Below the pieces are notes generated by a model. It had not been told where the DNA came from, did not search any database, and saw nothing but the letters and a program-made list of their open reading frames with translations. Shown here piece by piece: positions 31,901-40,492 of a stretch of 64,000 nucleotides of DNA. The translations under genes and the position numbers were made by a program. The DNA is from Symbiodinium natans (taxonomy: Eukaryota; Sar; Dinophyceae; Suessiales; Symbiodiniaceae). Location: positions 124,001 through 188,000 of the forward strand of contig CAJNDS010002352.1 of assembly GCA_905221605.1 (NCBI GenBank), written 5' to 3'. Every line of letters begins with the position of its first letter. Within the stretch, counting starts at the first letter, position 1.

Positions 31901-34900
31901 AGGCCAACGCCGCGCAGCATGGCATAGAGCTTCCACAGAATCTCCGAGAGGAACTCCAGGCAACGTATGCCGAGGCGGAGTCCACTGGAGGGGACGAGAT
32001 GGATCTGGACCCGGAAGGGGATTCGGCAAGGCTGGACCCTTCGACCTCATCGCCTTCGATAGAGTACATCATGGAAGAGACGGAAGCGGCGGAGGCACCG
32101 TCGTCCCACACTGGGGTGAGGGAATTCCAAACGGATCCTTCGATCTCAGAGGCTCCAGCCGAGGAACCCGCCATAGTCCTGATGAAGCCGACGCCGAAGA
32201 TCAAATCCAAGGAAAAGGGCAAGGCCATGAGACCGGTTCGGAATTTGCTGCCGGACCATGTGGACCAATCGACCATGGGAGTCGATCCTCGGGAGCCATC
32301 CGGCCCCACGCCGGGATCGTCAGCGCCAACACGGAGAGGAAAACGGCGCTGGGCGTCGACAGGATGGATGACGTGGATTGCTCGTCGATTTGGAGGAGCG
32401 TGGACAGCACAAGCTCCGGGAGACAGCGACCCACCGGACACGCCGGTGACGCTGTATTGCCTCTTGTGCCAGAAGTATGTCACCGAAGCCCATTTGATGA
32501 GCGAACCACACGAAGCCAACATGCAGGGCTTCACGCACGTCATCTCCAAGGAGGGCCTCCGCGTGACGCAGAACCCGGTGAATTGGGCCACATGGGAGGA
32601 GGCTCTTGCCGAACCAGAGCAGCTGGAACTTGGAGTGACAGAAGGCAAGGCTCGCTCAGTGGTTGCATTGGGACCGAGCGAGTTTCCTCAGCCGATCCCG
32701 AAGGAAACAACCGCGGCAGCACCTCCGAGCCCAGGACCAGAACCATCGACAGTGGTGGTGGAGATAGACGAGTCCGACGAGGATTGGGGAGAGTGGAGGC
32801 CAACCACGGAGGTTCCGGCTCCATCGACCCCACCACATCCGAAGGATCCTCCTATCTCCATGATGCAACCGCCGGGGGAACCGGTCAGCCCGACGGCAGT
32901 GTACACGGAGCACCGCCGGGGCCCCCAGCCCAGGCATGCGAAGAGCACTCTCCGGGTGACACCTCCATGGCGGGAATCACTTTCCAACCTGGGCTATCAT
33001 GGTCCGTATCTGCAGCTGCATCTGAGCACACCAGGCCACACCGCAGAAGGGCTGCAAGCCCTCGGACCTTTGAGGGAGAGCTTCCTGCGGATGCAAGCGA
33101 AGGACCATGCCCAGCTGCCGGTCAGCTTGGCACCCCCGGAAGCCGCCAACGACCTCTCCAGTACGGTGATGAGGATTGCAGAAACGATGGAAACAGGAGA
33201 AGCGGGGGCATTGATACCGGCAGGAAGGCCATTCAACACAATGAGCCTTCGCGCTCAACTCGATGCGGGAGTCCTCACTGGCCAACAATACGAGGATCGG
33301 CGCCGAGCAAGGTCGCAGGACATACAGGCTGCGAGGTCGGTCGCGCCGAGGCTGGCGCTTCCGATACCTCCGCCTCCTCCAGTTCCGCGGCCCGAACAAC
33401 GCACGCCCGAAACTCCAATTCCGTGGAGTGGCGCGCCGTCGGCTGCATTCATGGAACTTGTCAGGCGTCGCCGAGATCGCCAAGAGCGCGATCGTTCTCG
33501 CTCCCCGTCTCCCTGAAAGGGAGTACGGAGAAGCTCAATCCGATCCTTGCAGCTTTGTCCCAAGACGAGAGAAAAGAGCCCGATACGCGACAGCCACAAC
33601 AGCATTTTGAGTTAGTCACTGAAGAAGGAATCATTGGTGACAATGTGCGTAGTAAACAGGCAGAGCTTCAGCACTACATGCAGGGACACGTACCACACAT
33701 GTCTGACTGTGAGTTTTGCCAGCGCACTAGAGGGACCACTCCAGCCCGAAAGCGTAGCGACCTGAACCCGAGAGAGTTTCAGCTTGACCAGTGCTTCTTT
33801 CGCAAGCTTGCATTCATCGTACTGGTTCATACCATGAGCTTTGCGATTGCAGTTTGCTTTAGACCTGAGGGAGAGAGCGCAGCAGCAACAGCAGAGCATT
33901 TGTATCCCTGGGTCAGGCACTTTGGTGTTAAACAACCGCATTTCATGTCTGATGCAGAGGGACTCACGAAGAACATCGCAGCAAGGCTCGCTGATCTTTG
34001 TGAGGGTACTGAGGACAGCTTTGCACCCGAAAGACATGCACCAGCAGCAGAACGAGCCATTAGGACCCTGAAAGGAATCGTAGCAACACATGAGCTTGAG
34101 TTGCGTGAACATGGCGTTGTTTTGGATGCTGAGTGTGCGGATGTTTTCGACCTTTTGTTTCAATACGCAGCACATACGCACAACAGGTTTTCAGTTTCTG
34201 TAGGGTCGACCATGACACCCATGCAGAAGATCCGCGGAGATCGAGTGCGACCGCAAGTCACGTATCCGTTCGGTGCGGTAGCATACGCTAAGATAACGCG
34301 GGCTAGAAGACCTGATGCGGATGCCAAGTATGCTCGAGGGATCTACTTGGGACCAGTGCTTGGGAGCACAGGTCATGCCATGGAAATCCGCTTGGATAGT
34401 GGGGAGACGAAACGGGTGATCGCGCCCGGACTCAAATTGCTCTACCCGCTGCGTTTCGACGCAGATCTTCTGCCCGGTGCAAAGGCTCTAGATGGCTTCG
34501 TGCCCCCGCCTGAAGCACCGAAGACCAAAGAGCTGTTTCTCCCATATGTTCCAGGTGGAGGTCCTCCCATAGACTGGGTGAGACAACATGGTGTTACACC
34601 CAAGTGCCCCGGATGCCAGGAAGGCGTCAGCTCGAGCAGGCATTCCCAAAAGTGTGTGAAGAGATACCAAAAATGGTTGCGTGATTCCATCGATGATGCT
34701 CTGGAGGCATTAGATGAAGGACCGAAGGTCGACCGAAGACCTGAGGAGCTAATTGGAGAAGACCCATACGATGATGACGAGCAAATGAAGCCGAACAAGC
34801 GAACACGCTTTGGAGGAGAGGAGGTCCGAGCGTTTGATCCTGAGCAAGCAGGAGTCGGAAACCTAGAGATCCCGGAGATATCAGCACCGGACGCTGACTG

Positions 34901-37727
34901 GAATGTATCCGAATACCAGCCGTCCGAGGCTGAGGATGAGGATATGGGAGACGCTCTAGAGCATCCCCAGACGTTCCATGAGGGGGTCCCAGTCCGATAC
35001 CTGGAGGAATTGCTCGAGAACGCCCACTACACACCACAACCACTTTCTTGTTGTGACCACTACGACGTCGAAGCAGCATGTCACTTACTTGTTGGTCGGT
35101 CGAGCGTGGAGAAGTTCCCGTATGTTTGCTTGAATACAACAACACAACAACAGCACCACAAGCAACAACAGTCGGTCGAGCGTGAAACAGTTGAGTTGTT
35201 GAATCTCCAGGACCACCCTTGTGTATGTTCTTCAGTTAAAGAGAAAAAGGAAGATGAGTCCGCAGGGACGTACATGAGAATCCAAGACAGGACTCTCTGG
35301 GTGAATCGACCTAGAGCCAGCTACGATGACCTGGAAGGTTTTCAGCTGGATCCTGAAGAGACATGGCAAGGAATCAAGAAAGAGGTGAATGCGCTCGATA
35401 GTCTGAAAGTTGGTTATGCAAGATCAAAGAGCGAGATTGATGAATACCGCAAAGCCAACCCAAACTGTCGGACAGTCAAGTCCCGATGGGTCCTCACCCA
35501 GAAGGCCCCAGGACTAGTCCGAGCAAGGATAGTCGCTAAGGATTTTGCCCATGGCCGACCATCCGCACTCGACTTGGGATTGAGTTCTAATACCGCGTCG
35601 GTGGAAGCCCTCAAGATCGTCCTTGCACGGGCGGCGAAGGGAAAGATGCGGGCTTACGGCCTCGACATCTCCACCGCGTTTCTCTTTGCGCAGGTAGTGG
35701 AACCCACCATTATCGAGTTGCCAAGTACATTCGCGCTCGAGAGCGGCGAAACCGCGTACTTGATACTAGAGAAAGCGCTCTACGGTTTGCGTTCCGCCAG
35801 CCTTAGCTGGCAGCGACACCTGAACAGGATCGTATCTGCACTAGGCTTACAAGCGAGTCCGCTTGAACCGACGCTTTTCAGCGGATGGGTCAACCTTGAA
35901 TCCGGATGGGAGTATATCATCATGCTAGCGTACGTGGATGATTTGCTCATTGTGTCCTCTACCGAAAAAGGGTTCGAGTACGTCCACGAAGCCCTGAGTT
36001 CAGTCCTGAAAGTCAAAGTGACAGGGAGGCTGATCGAAGATGGGCAGATGGAATTCCTCGGTCGTTTAATCCGTTGGGATGGACGACAGATCATGCTTGG
36101 GGTGAAGCCTGAGTATGTGAAGTCGGTCTTTACATCTTTCGGATGGGACATATCCACCGCGAAAGCATCCTTGACGACACCCGACATCAGGAGTATGTAC
36201 GATGAGGAGAGTGTTGAAGAGCCTTCGAAGGAGCTGTCGAGTGAGGCCGCCTCACGATTCCGAAGTTGCCTAGGGAAGATAGGATGGCTCTGTCAAACTC
36301 GCTCAGATATAACGTACTTTCACTCCATGTTGTCGCGCGGACAAAGCATGCCACGGCAAGTGCATGAAGATGCACTTCGCAAGTTCCTGCGATGGTTAGC
36401 AGCGTTTCCGCTGTTAGATCAAATCTTCCCGCTCGGAGATGGCAAGACCAATGAGGGGGAGAATGCCAGCCTGGTAGCCTATTGCGACAGCAATTGGGGC
36501 AGCGAGATGAGCGTAGCCCGGAAGAGCACCAGTGGCGGAGTGATCTACGTCGCCGTGGACGGTCTGTGGTACTGCATAAAGGGGTACAGCCGCCTGCAAA
36601 GCGTTGTCGCACTCAGCTCAGCAGAGGCAGAGTTGTTTGCCATCGCCGAGGCAGCGAAAGAGGTGGCAGGACTTGCGCAATTGACGGCGCATATCTGGGG
36701 CACCCTCCAGAAACCCCACCGCGTGTACACTGACTCTGCCTCAGCTAGGCAAATTGCCAGCATGGAGGGGCTACTCAGACGCATGCGGCATATAGACTTG
36801 AGGTTGTGCTTTATCCAAGACCGTGTCCATAGCGGCGAGTTAGCAGTAGAGGGAGTGGCCGGAACCGAGAATGTGAGCGATCTTCTCACAAAGAATTTAA
36901 ATCGCCTCCAAACAGCAAAGCATACAGCAACCCTCGGACTAGAAGATGTCACCAACATCGATTTCCGAGAGGTCCCGGCAGTCAGGTCTTGCTTGTTGCT
37001 GTCTGGAGTGCTAGATTCTGTACTCGGGCCGGACAACCTCGAATATGAAGCTTTCTGTCGGCTATGCGAACTCGAGACTGAATATTCAACTTTGCTGATC
37101 GAGTTTTGCACGAGTTCACGTTCGAATCTGTACTTGCAAGGAAGTGTGCACCAAGTATTTGTCCTGCCGATTACTCAAGGGGTTGATGGAACCTCGAATG
37201 ACACCGTGGAGCGGGTCATGTCTGCAATGAATGTTGCGAGAGAATGGGGGATGAAGGTTGTTTTCTGGAGCAGCACTCCTTGTACCGGAGGTAGCCCGTA
37301 CCAACGGCGACACGAAGATCGGCCGGGCTATCAGGACCATCTACAAGCCTTATTCACGGTGCATCGCAAGCTCTGGCGGAGCTTCTTAGTGATGGTGAAC
37401 CACCCGCAAGTGGGGGTATGGGTCATAGAATGGCCGCAGAGGTGTGCCTACTGGGGATGGGCAAGCACCCGTTCGTTTGCAAAGCAAAGAACCCATTACA
37501 CTGGCGAAGTGCACGGCTGTGTTTCAGGCTTGGTAGGCAGAGATGGATTACCTATCCGAAAGATTTGGAAACTGATGTCGAACGATGAACAGTTTGTGCG
37601 AACAATGTCTGAAACATTTGCATGTACCTGCAAGGGAGATCATTCACGAAACTTTGATCTCAAAGCAACGCAGCACTATCCGCCAGCTTTCGCGGACGTC
37701 GCCCTGGAAAGCTTGCGACTGCGGTAA
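28923..37727 (+). CDS. Copia gag-pol polyprotein, 2934 residues
   Basis: Single frame for all retroelement functions. Gag: residues 1 to about 480, Gln/Ala-rich then a Lys/Gly-rich collagen-like stretch (425-480), then a CCHC knuckle CRNCGKTGHWARDC (497-510). Protease: WLIDSGSS with Asp590. Three 25-residue repeats at about 856-940. Residues 964-1531 are low-complexity Gly/Ser/Arg-rich and overlap the second frame at 31813-33516. Integrase: HHCC-like zinc site (HYMQGH...CEFC, about 1583) and catalytic Asp1622, Asp1677 and Glu1710 (spacing 32, shorter than the usual 35). Reverse transcriptase: about 2180-2420 with YVDD at 2337-2340. RNase H: from YCDSNWG (Asp2522). A 270-residue extension follows, with PCTGGS at 2786-2791 and IEWPQRCAYW. 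Start chosen as the first ATG after the primer site; the stop is followed by about 200 nt before the purine tract. Confidence 0.95.
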   Translation: MDNGEERVPGRDRSPRGRSASSLSSTGLSGARSPSARGRRERGRSLPARPASVPRGVDPRQWTATTGAGHQPPVGAVPSFGPQFYQMGTPPQTAPQEPLQVPNTQLPVAPGVAQQMEFTRAMLQAQDEQIRQQAAQLQQMSAMLTQALQLASANAANAHIAAAAASSSMGPTPGGDPSAAPANASTPVDMEVDSGVRNKRAEGYIPQLPQLNYASMTSRHAEIRVWTAYRDELTSWLCLLDDRYATELQEAISSNVEVLQVRLEAGKAARSTKLWFLLRQSMSKFQRGQDLVHLIEVKQMGASAGYELWRSLNNELSVRSRVEGQALREQALGLVPPKHLKRPLDVARWYTTELLKFEAQVKHRFPELLIGEQEGVLCLMKHLDSEAKRYLLLHHSTKSMGELMTGLQFYDEQLRVMDFQREGASGYANAFKGGKGGKGDRDKSNKGSKGNKGNKGEKGEKGLKGGKAKGKDKKGDQGGKGDRARSKSREAKKTDVCRNCGKTGHWARDCWAPPKDKAAAATNQAITTQPEAPSSSSSTSAKAAAQPTTKGSGKAQSSIKTLLEGYHFGMMLTNQVVSFPSDDRVYWLIDSGSSFHIITRETLESDHVKVLAWLEGRPKSYAETATGDSVEIGGSTHVLVEVCFETTTPASSKSSSEHEGDAVYMCRARFEAVISDQIKHNLLNINLLYQNGGWEPAMCDQQGVITVRKHGVTLRPTMFASVSWLASVRNDHPLALKPQDLIAKTEQFRRSRSRKSSSSRDFHRSTSNRGHRSSARVCVEPENPELLDVSCLDEVVDCELQTSHEHVDLDQGEAKDRLRTVDDVSGPARDQLQFFSHVDTPVVRELDRDERLIFSEDNSVISHKQQDNSTTPAVERLVFENDSSVISHKQQDNSTTPAVERLVFENDSSVISHKQQDNSTTPAVERLVFENDSSVISHKLEIGSLDCSKRRSFPRVGQIGDRRYGSECNDATEHSRVGRHAPGGETQEIDTVGGQRRAAWHRASTESPRGTPGNVCRGGVHWRGRDGSGPGRGFGKAGPFDLIAFDRVHHGRDGSGGGTVVPHWGEGIPNGSFDLRGSSRGTRHSPDEADAEDQIQGKGQGHETGSEFAAGPCGPIDHGSRSSGAIRPHAGIVSANTERKTALGVDRMDDVDCSSIWRSVDSTSSGRQRPTGHAGDAVLPLVPEVCHRSPFDERTTRSQHAGLHARHLQGGPPRDAEPGELGHMGGGSCRTRAAGTWSDRRQGSLSGCIGTERVSSADPEGNNRGSTSEPRTRTIDSGGGDRRVRRGLGRVEANHGGSGSIDPTTSEGSSYLHDATAGGTGQPDGSVHGAPPGPPAQACEEHSPGDTSMAGITFQPGLSWSVSAAASEHTRPHRRRAASPRTFEGELPADASEGPCPAAGQLGTPGSRQRPLQYGDEDCRNDGNRRSGGIDTGRKAIQHNEPSRSTRCGSPHWPTIRGSAPSKVAGHTGCEVGRAEAGASDTSASSSSAARTTHARNSNSVEWRAVGCIHGTCQASPRSPRARSFSLPVSLKGSTEKLNPILAALSQDERKEPDTRQPQQHFELVTEEGIIGDNVRSKQAELQHYMQGHVPHMSDCEFCQRTRGTTPARKRSDLNPREFQLDQCFFRKLAFIVLVHTMSFAIAVCFRPEGESAAATAEHLYPWVRHFGVKQPHFMSDAEGLTKNIAARLADLCEGTEDSFAPERHAPAAERAIRTLKGIVATHELELREHGVVLDAECADVFDLLFQYAAHTHNRFSVSVGSTMTPMQKIRGDRVRPQVTYPFGAVAYAKITRARRPDADAKYARGIYLGPVLGSTGHAMEIRLDSGETKRVIAPGLKLLYPLRFDADLLPGAKALDGFVPPPEAPKTKELFLPYVPGGGPPIDWVRQHGVTPKCPGCQEGVSSSRHSQKCVKRYQKWLRDSIDDALEALDEGPKVDRRPEELIGEDPYDDDEQMKPNKRTRFGGEEVRAFDPEQAGVGNLEIPEISAPDADWNVSEYQPSEAEDEDMGDALEHPQTFHEGVPVRYLEELLENAHYTPQPLSCCDHYDVEAACHLLVGRSSVEKFPYVCLNTTTQQQHHKQQQSVERETVELLNLQDHPCVCSSVKEKKEDESAGTYMRIQDRTLWVNRPRASYDDLEGFQLDPEETWQGIKKEVNALDSLKVGYARSKSEIDEYRKANPNCRTVKSRWVLTQKAPGLVRARIVAKDFAHGRPSALDLGLSSNTASVEALKIVLARAAKGKMRAYGLDISTAFLFAQVVEPTIIELPSTFALESGETAYLILEKALYGLRSASLSWQRHLNRIVSALGLQASPLEPTLFSGWVNLESGWEYIIMLAYVDDLLIVSSTEKGFEYVHEALSSVLKVKVTGRLIEDGQMEFLGRLIRWDGRQIMLGVKPEYVKSVFTSFGWDISTAKASLTTPDIRSMYDEESVEEPSKELSSEAASRFRSCLGKIGWLCQTRSDITYFHSMLSRGQSMPRQVHEDALRKFLRWLAAFPLLDQIFPLGDGKTNEGENASLVAYCDSNWGSEMSVARKSTSGGVIYVAVDGLWYCIKGYSRLQSVVALSSAEAELFAIAEAAKEVAGLAQLTAHIWGTLQKPHRVYTDSASARQIASMEGLLRRMRHIDLRLCFIQDRVHSGELAVEGVAGTENVSDLLTKNLNRLQTAKHTATLGLEDVTNIDFREVPAVRSCLLLSGVLDSVLGPDNLEYEAFCRLCELETEYSTLLIEFCTSSRSNLYLQGSVHQVFVLPITQGVDGTSNDTVERVMSAMNVAREWGMKVVFWSSTPCTGGSPYQRRHEDRPGYQDHLQALFTVHRKLWRSFLVMVNHPQVGVWVIEWPQRCAYWGWASTRSFAKQRTHYTGEVHGCVSGLVGRDGLPIRKIWKLMSNDEQFVRTMSETFACTCKGDHSRNFDLKATQHYPPAFADVALESLRLR
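31489..31741 (+). repeat. 75-bp in-frame tandem repeat in the polyprotein
   Basis: Three full copies and a partial fourth of a 75-base unit (25 codons: SVISHKQQDNSTT then PAVERLVFENDS). The copies differ by at most a base or two, so expansion is recent and the frame is kept. It ends about 70 bases before the internal ATG at 31813. Confidence 0.95.
31813..33516 (+). CDS. 567-codon frame fully inside gag-pol, +1 frame
   Basis: I do not recognise this protein. It starts at an ATG in good context (gccgctATGG), ends at TGA 33514-33516, and lies wholly within the gag-pol frame, read one base later. It has the look of a real protein, unlike the Gly/Ser/Arg-rich gag-pol reading of the same bases: an N-terminal helical part (RRRLILLEANAAQHGIELPQ), acidic and proline-rich linkers, a zinc-finger-like site C216-x2-C219-x7-H227-x5-H233, two WxxW-type acidic patches (DWGEW), and a basic/RS-type tail (RRRRDRQERDRSRSPSP). 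It sits between protease and integrase, where ordinary copia elements have no gene. It could be a captured host or viral-type gene, or an accessory protein made by internal initiation or frameshifting. Confidence 0.6.
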   Translation: MDPSATMQRSIQELEGMRQGARRRRLILLEANAAQHGIELPQNLREELQATYAEAESTGGDEMDLDPEGDSARLDPSTSSPSIEYIMEETEAAEAPSSHTGVREFQTDPSISEAPAEEPAIVLMKPTPKIKSKEKGKAMRPVRNLLPDHVDQSTMGVDPREPSGPTPGSSAPTRRGKRRWASTGWMTWIARRFGGAWTAQAPGDSDPPDTPVTLYCLLCQKYVTEAHLMSEPHEANMQGFTHVISKEGLRVTQNPVNWATWEEALAEPEQLELGVTEGKARSVVALGPSEFPQPIPKETTAAAPPSPGPEPSTVVVEIDESDEDWGEWRPTTEVPAPSTPPHPKDPPISMMQPPGEPVSPTAVYTEHRRGPQPRHAKSTLRVTPPWRESLSNLGYHGPYLQLHLSTPGHTAEGLQALGPLRESFLRMQAKDHAQLPVSLAPPEAANDLSSTVMRIAETMETGEAGALIPAGRPFNTMSLRAQLDAGVLTGQQYEDRRRARSQDIQAARSVAPRLALPIPPPPPVPRPEQRTPETPIPWSGAPSAAFMELVRRRRDRQERDRSRSPSP

Positions 37728-37930
37728 TTCGCGCCCGCCTGTCTAACCCTGGCTGACCCGCCCACCCGCCCAGCCAGGTTACTTTGCGAGAGTTAGTCGA
37801 CCTCCAGCGGTCTGAAGCAGTGCAGCGGTCTAGGACTGAGGAATGCGCCGGAATCCATGGCCCGGCGAGAAGCTTAGTTGGCTTTGCGTGGAGCTTAGTT
37901 GACGTGACCCACAGTGAAACTCTTGGTCAT

Positions 37931-37937
37931 GAGGGGG
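37931..37937 (+). other. Polypurine tract
   Basis: GAGGGGG lies directly before the 3' LTR, the expected site of plus-strand DNA priming. Confidence 0.85.
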
Positions 37938-38474
37938 AGTTGATATATGTGACCCTCATAGTTTCCCAGTTGACACGTGATGTGCACTTGAGTTGTCGGC
38001 TATGAGTGTGAAGCATAGGCACGAGGACATGTCAGGCAGTGCAGATTTGTTTTGGCTTGGTGAGATCTTGTTTTGAGTAGGAAGAACCGTTTTCTGTTCG
38101 TTTTCTCGAAACTCGTTTGTCGGAACTCGTTTCCTGTTTGTGACCCGGTATTTGGTGACCAGAAGTGACTCAAGCCAGTTTAGGTCTGCACAGAGCTCAG
38201 CAGAGCACCTAAGAGGTGCTAGGAACCTACCCACAGTGTTTAGGAGTAGAAGTTCCATGGCTGAGTGTTTTCACCTGAAGTACCTTTGTTTTCCCATGTC
38301 TGGCAGACAGTGTTTGAAGCTGGAGAGCCGTACTCGCATTGGCTCAAGACGAGCGGAGCTCGAGAAGCTGTGAACAGCGCAGTGAAAAGAGTCCGCACTT
38401 CGTGCTGTGAGGGTTGAGTGTAGTCTTGACCTGAGGTCCCTTAGGCCCCCGTAGCTGTGCCACGAGTTTCAACG
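37938..38474 (+). repeat. 3' LTR
   Basis: 537 bp; by eye identical to the 5' LTR at a constant offset of 9577. Confidence 0.95.
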
Positions 38475-38479
38475 GCTGG
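38475..38479. repeat. Target-site duplication, right copy
   Basis: GCTGG, matching 28356-28360. The flanking sequence resumes the tttgaccatgttttgaagg motif seen left of the element. Confidence 0.9.
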
Positions 38480-39189
38480 GATGGGTTTGACCATGTTTTG
38501 AAGGCGCTGAGGGTGGCTTTCGGGTGGAGAGGCTTGTCACACCAACTCCGCCAGAGCTACGGTAGGTGCCCCTCTAATCTTGATTAGCGACGCCGCGTAA
38601 GTGGAGGGGTAGAGTTGCGGAAAAGAGCACATGACATATTGTTCAGATAGGAGCAGAAGGCAGTGTGAGGCTTGCAGCTGATTCTGTGCCTCCAAATGTC
38701 GAAAAATCTAGGCAATTCTGGCTTCGTGTGTGTGGGCCTCCCCTGTTCTTTTGTTTTGCTGTATCCCTTCTGTTCAGGCAGTGAGCTTGGAGTGCAGAGT
38801 CCAAAATATCCGCTGCACAAGCTGGCGGTCAAGAAAAAGACATCTTGGAACCAAGAAAATAGAAGCTCGCATTGCCTGCCGTTGCTCGCAACACATTTGC
38901 CGCGGACCCAATAACCATAAAAGAAGGGCGGCAAAAAATCAGGTCCAAAGAGGTCGGCTATCTGGAACTCCTGGCTGCTGAGGCCACAAAGCAGTGCTAA
39001 ACAGCCCTGCTCATGGGCATGTACTGTGCGACGCATATAGAGGCTCGCTACAAAAAAACAAATTCGGCCACGGGGGAAGCAGTGCTCATTCCATACAGTT
39101 TTGTGGCTCGCGTGTGCACCCTACCCATCCGTTCGAGCAGGTGCGGCCCATGCGCATTTCGCCGCAGCTTTGTCTCATTGCCGTACACT

Positions 39190-40143
39190 TCTGAAAACTG
39201 GCCCTGGGCCTTGGCCCACGGCGGGAGGGTCAGTGTGATCTGCTTTCAAAGCGCTTCGTCCCCAGTCCGAGTGATTGCTTTCTTGTACATTGCCAAAGCC
39301 TTGGGCTGTATGTGTTTTGCAAGAATGTGTTTTGATGGAACCTCCTCTGTTTTGTGGATGCGTTATATCGATACGATTGTGAGTTTTTTGATGTGATTTT
39401 CGCGATTCAGCTTGACCCGTATTTCGAGGGGAAAATACAATTCCCAGGGTTGAAGAAATGGGGCCCGATTGTCAGGCCAAAGGCTTGTGGCTGTTTGTTC
39501 ATCATTCTTCAGCTCCTAACTTCGAATGGGATCGGCGAATTCCCATGGCAACAACAACAATAACACTACACAGCATTGGGTCAGCTGTGACGTCATACGG
39601 CTGGCTTCACGGTGGATATAAGCCATCGGATCTTTGCAGTGGGGCGTTTGTGGAAGTGAATCGTTGTTTTTTGGATTTATTTGTAAGAAGGCTGGACGTT
39701 TGGCAAGATCGCGTGAGAAGCCGTAGCGATTTGGCATCTTGATTTGTGGTTGAAGATTTTCGATCCGCCGGTAGGGTTCAAGAAATGTTTGGTCAGGGTC
39801 CTAGAGCTTCAAACCAATACGCAGCTGTTTGAGGCCAATGATCTTCGAGCTCACATGACGCAACATGGAAGTCAAAATCGTAGTGACGGCCATTGTGAAA
39901 TTTCCTGAATGGAACTTGAGCCTGGTCCAACCGGCAACCCAATTTAGCCAAAATTACCTCCTTAGCTCCGATCCCACGGCCGAGTCCTTCCCACCAGCTT
40001 GGTTTTCCCGTCTTAAAAAGCTCAGCCATGCGGTGGTTTCTTTGCCGATGGACGTCGAGGATTTTCTCATCCAATACGACCTTGCCTCGGTATCGGGGAG
40101 ACTTCGTAGTGGTGTTGCTGTGAGATATGAGAATCACTGCCAT
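39190..40143 (-). CDS. Probable multi-exon gene, unidentified
   Basis: Minus-strand pieces look more protein-like than the plus frames over them. At about 40105-39985: VVLDEKILDVHRQRNHRMAE then FKTGKPSWWEGLGRGIGAKE, ending at a GTAATT donor. At about 39300-39245: KALAMYKKAITRTGDEALK. At about 39200-39060: FSEVYGNETKLRRNAHGPHL. No family recognised, splice joints unresolved and limits approximate. The plus-strand frame 39865-40179 is a competing reading I cannot fully exclude. Confidence 0.35.
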
Positions 40144-40414
40144 GAACTACTGTCATGGACAATCATCATACACATGTAAGTCCTTCATACCATGCCGTCC
40201 AAGCCTACCGAGCCTTGACTCCCTGACAAGAACTTCCTCGCTGCGGCCATGCTTCTGCAAGTTGTTATGAGCACCGTGCTTGCCACAATGCCTCACCCCC
40301 AGAGCCCAAATCCTCGAAGCTTCCTAAACCCCCAAACCCTCACGACCCTAAACCCTAAACCCCAAACCCCCAACCCTAAACCCCAACACCCCCAAGCATA
40401 AACTTCAAAAACAG
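40144..40414. other. Candidate divergent strand-switch region
   Basis: Minus-strand coding signal ends at about 40140 and plus-strand coding signal starts at 40415. The gap is C-rich with degenerate CCCTAAA units at 40325-40395. No promoter motif recognised. Confidence 0.35.
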
Positions 40415-40492
40415 ATGGATGCCGAGCCTGAGGACTTAACCGAGGACCAGCTACAGCTGGCGGCCAAACTCAAGGCCGAAGCCAACTTCAGG
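40415..40492 (+). CDS. Isolated plus-strand exon, unidentified
   Basis: After AAACAG the frame reads MDAEPEDLTEDQLQLAAKLK and ends before a GC donor (TTCAG then GCCGGG). Acidic and helical. The ATG could be a true start. No family recognised. Confidence 0.4.

Larger units (their letters stand above)
28361..38474 (+). mobile_element. Intact Ty1/copia-type LTR retrotransposon, 10.1 kb
   Basis: Complete element with 537-bp LTRs (28361-28897 and 37938-38474), a primer binding site directly after the 5' LTR, a purine tract directly before the 3' LTR, a 5-bp target duplication and one gag-pol frame without stops or frameshifts. Domain order gag, protease, integrase, reverse transcriptase, RNase H is that of copia elements. 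On reading both LTRs I found no difference, so insertion is recent and the copy may be active. It is longer than typical copia elements (about 5 kb) because of a roughly 1.7-kb dual-frame region and a long C-terminal extension. It sits in repeat-bearing spacer DNA. Confidence 0.97.

Noticed and set aside
31845-32648. 267-codon minus-strand frame opposite the overprinted region
   Set aside because: High GC keeps several frames open here; the sequence lacks protein-like features, and the plus internal frame has the better start and motifs.
33612-34181. 189-codon minus-strand frame opposite the integrase
   Set aside because: It is antisense to conserved integrase motifs and has no domain of its own.
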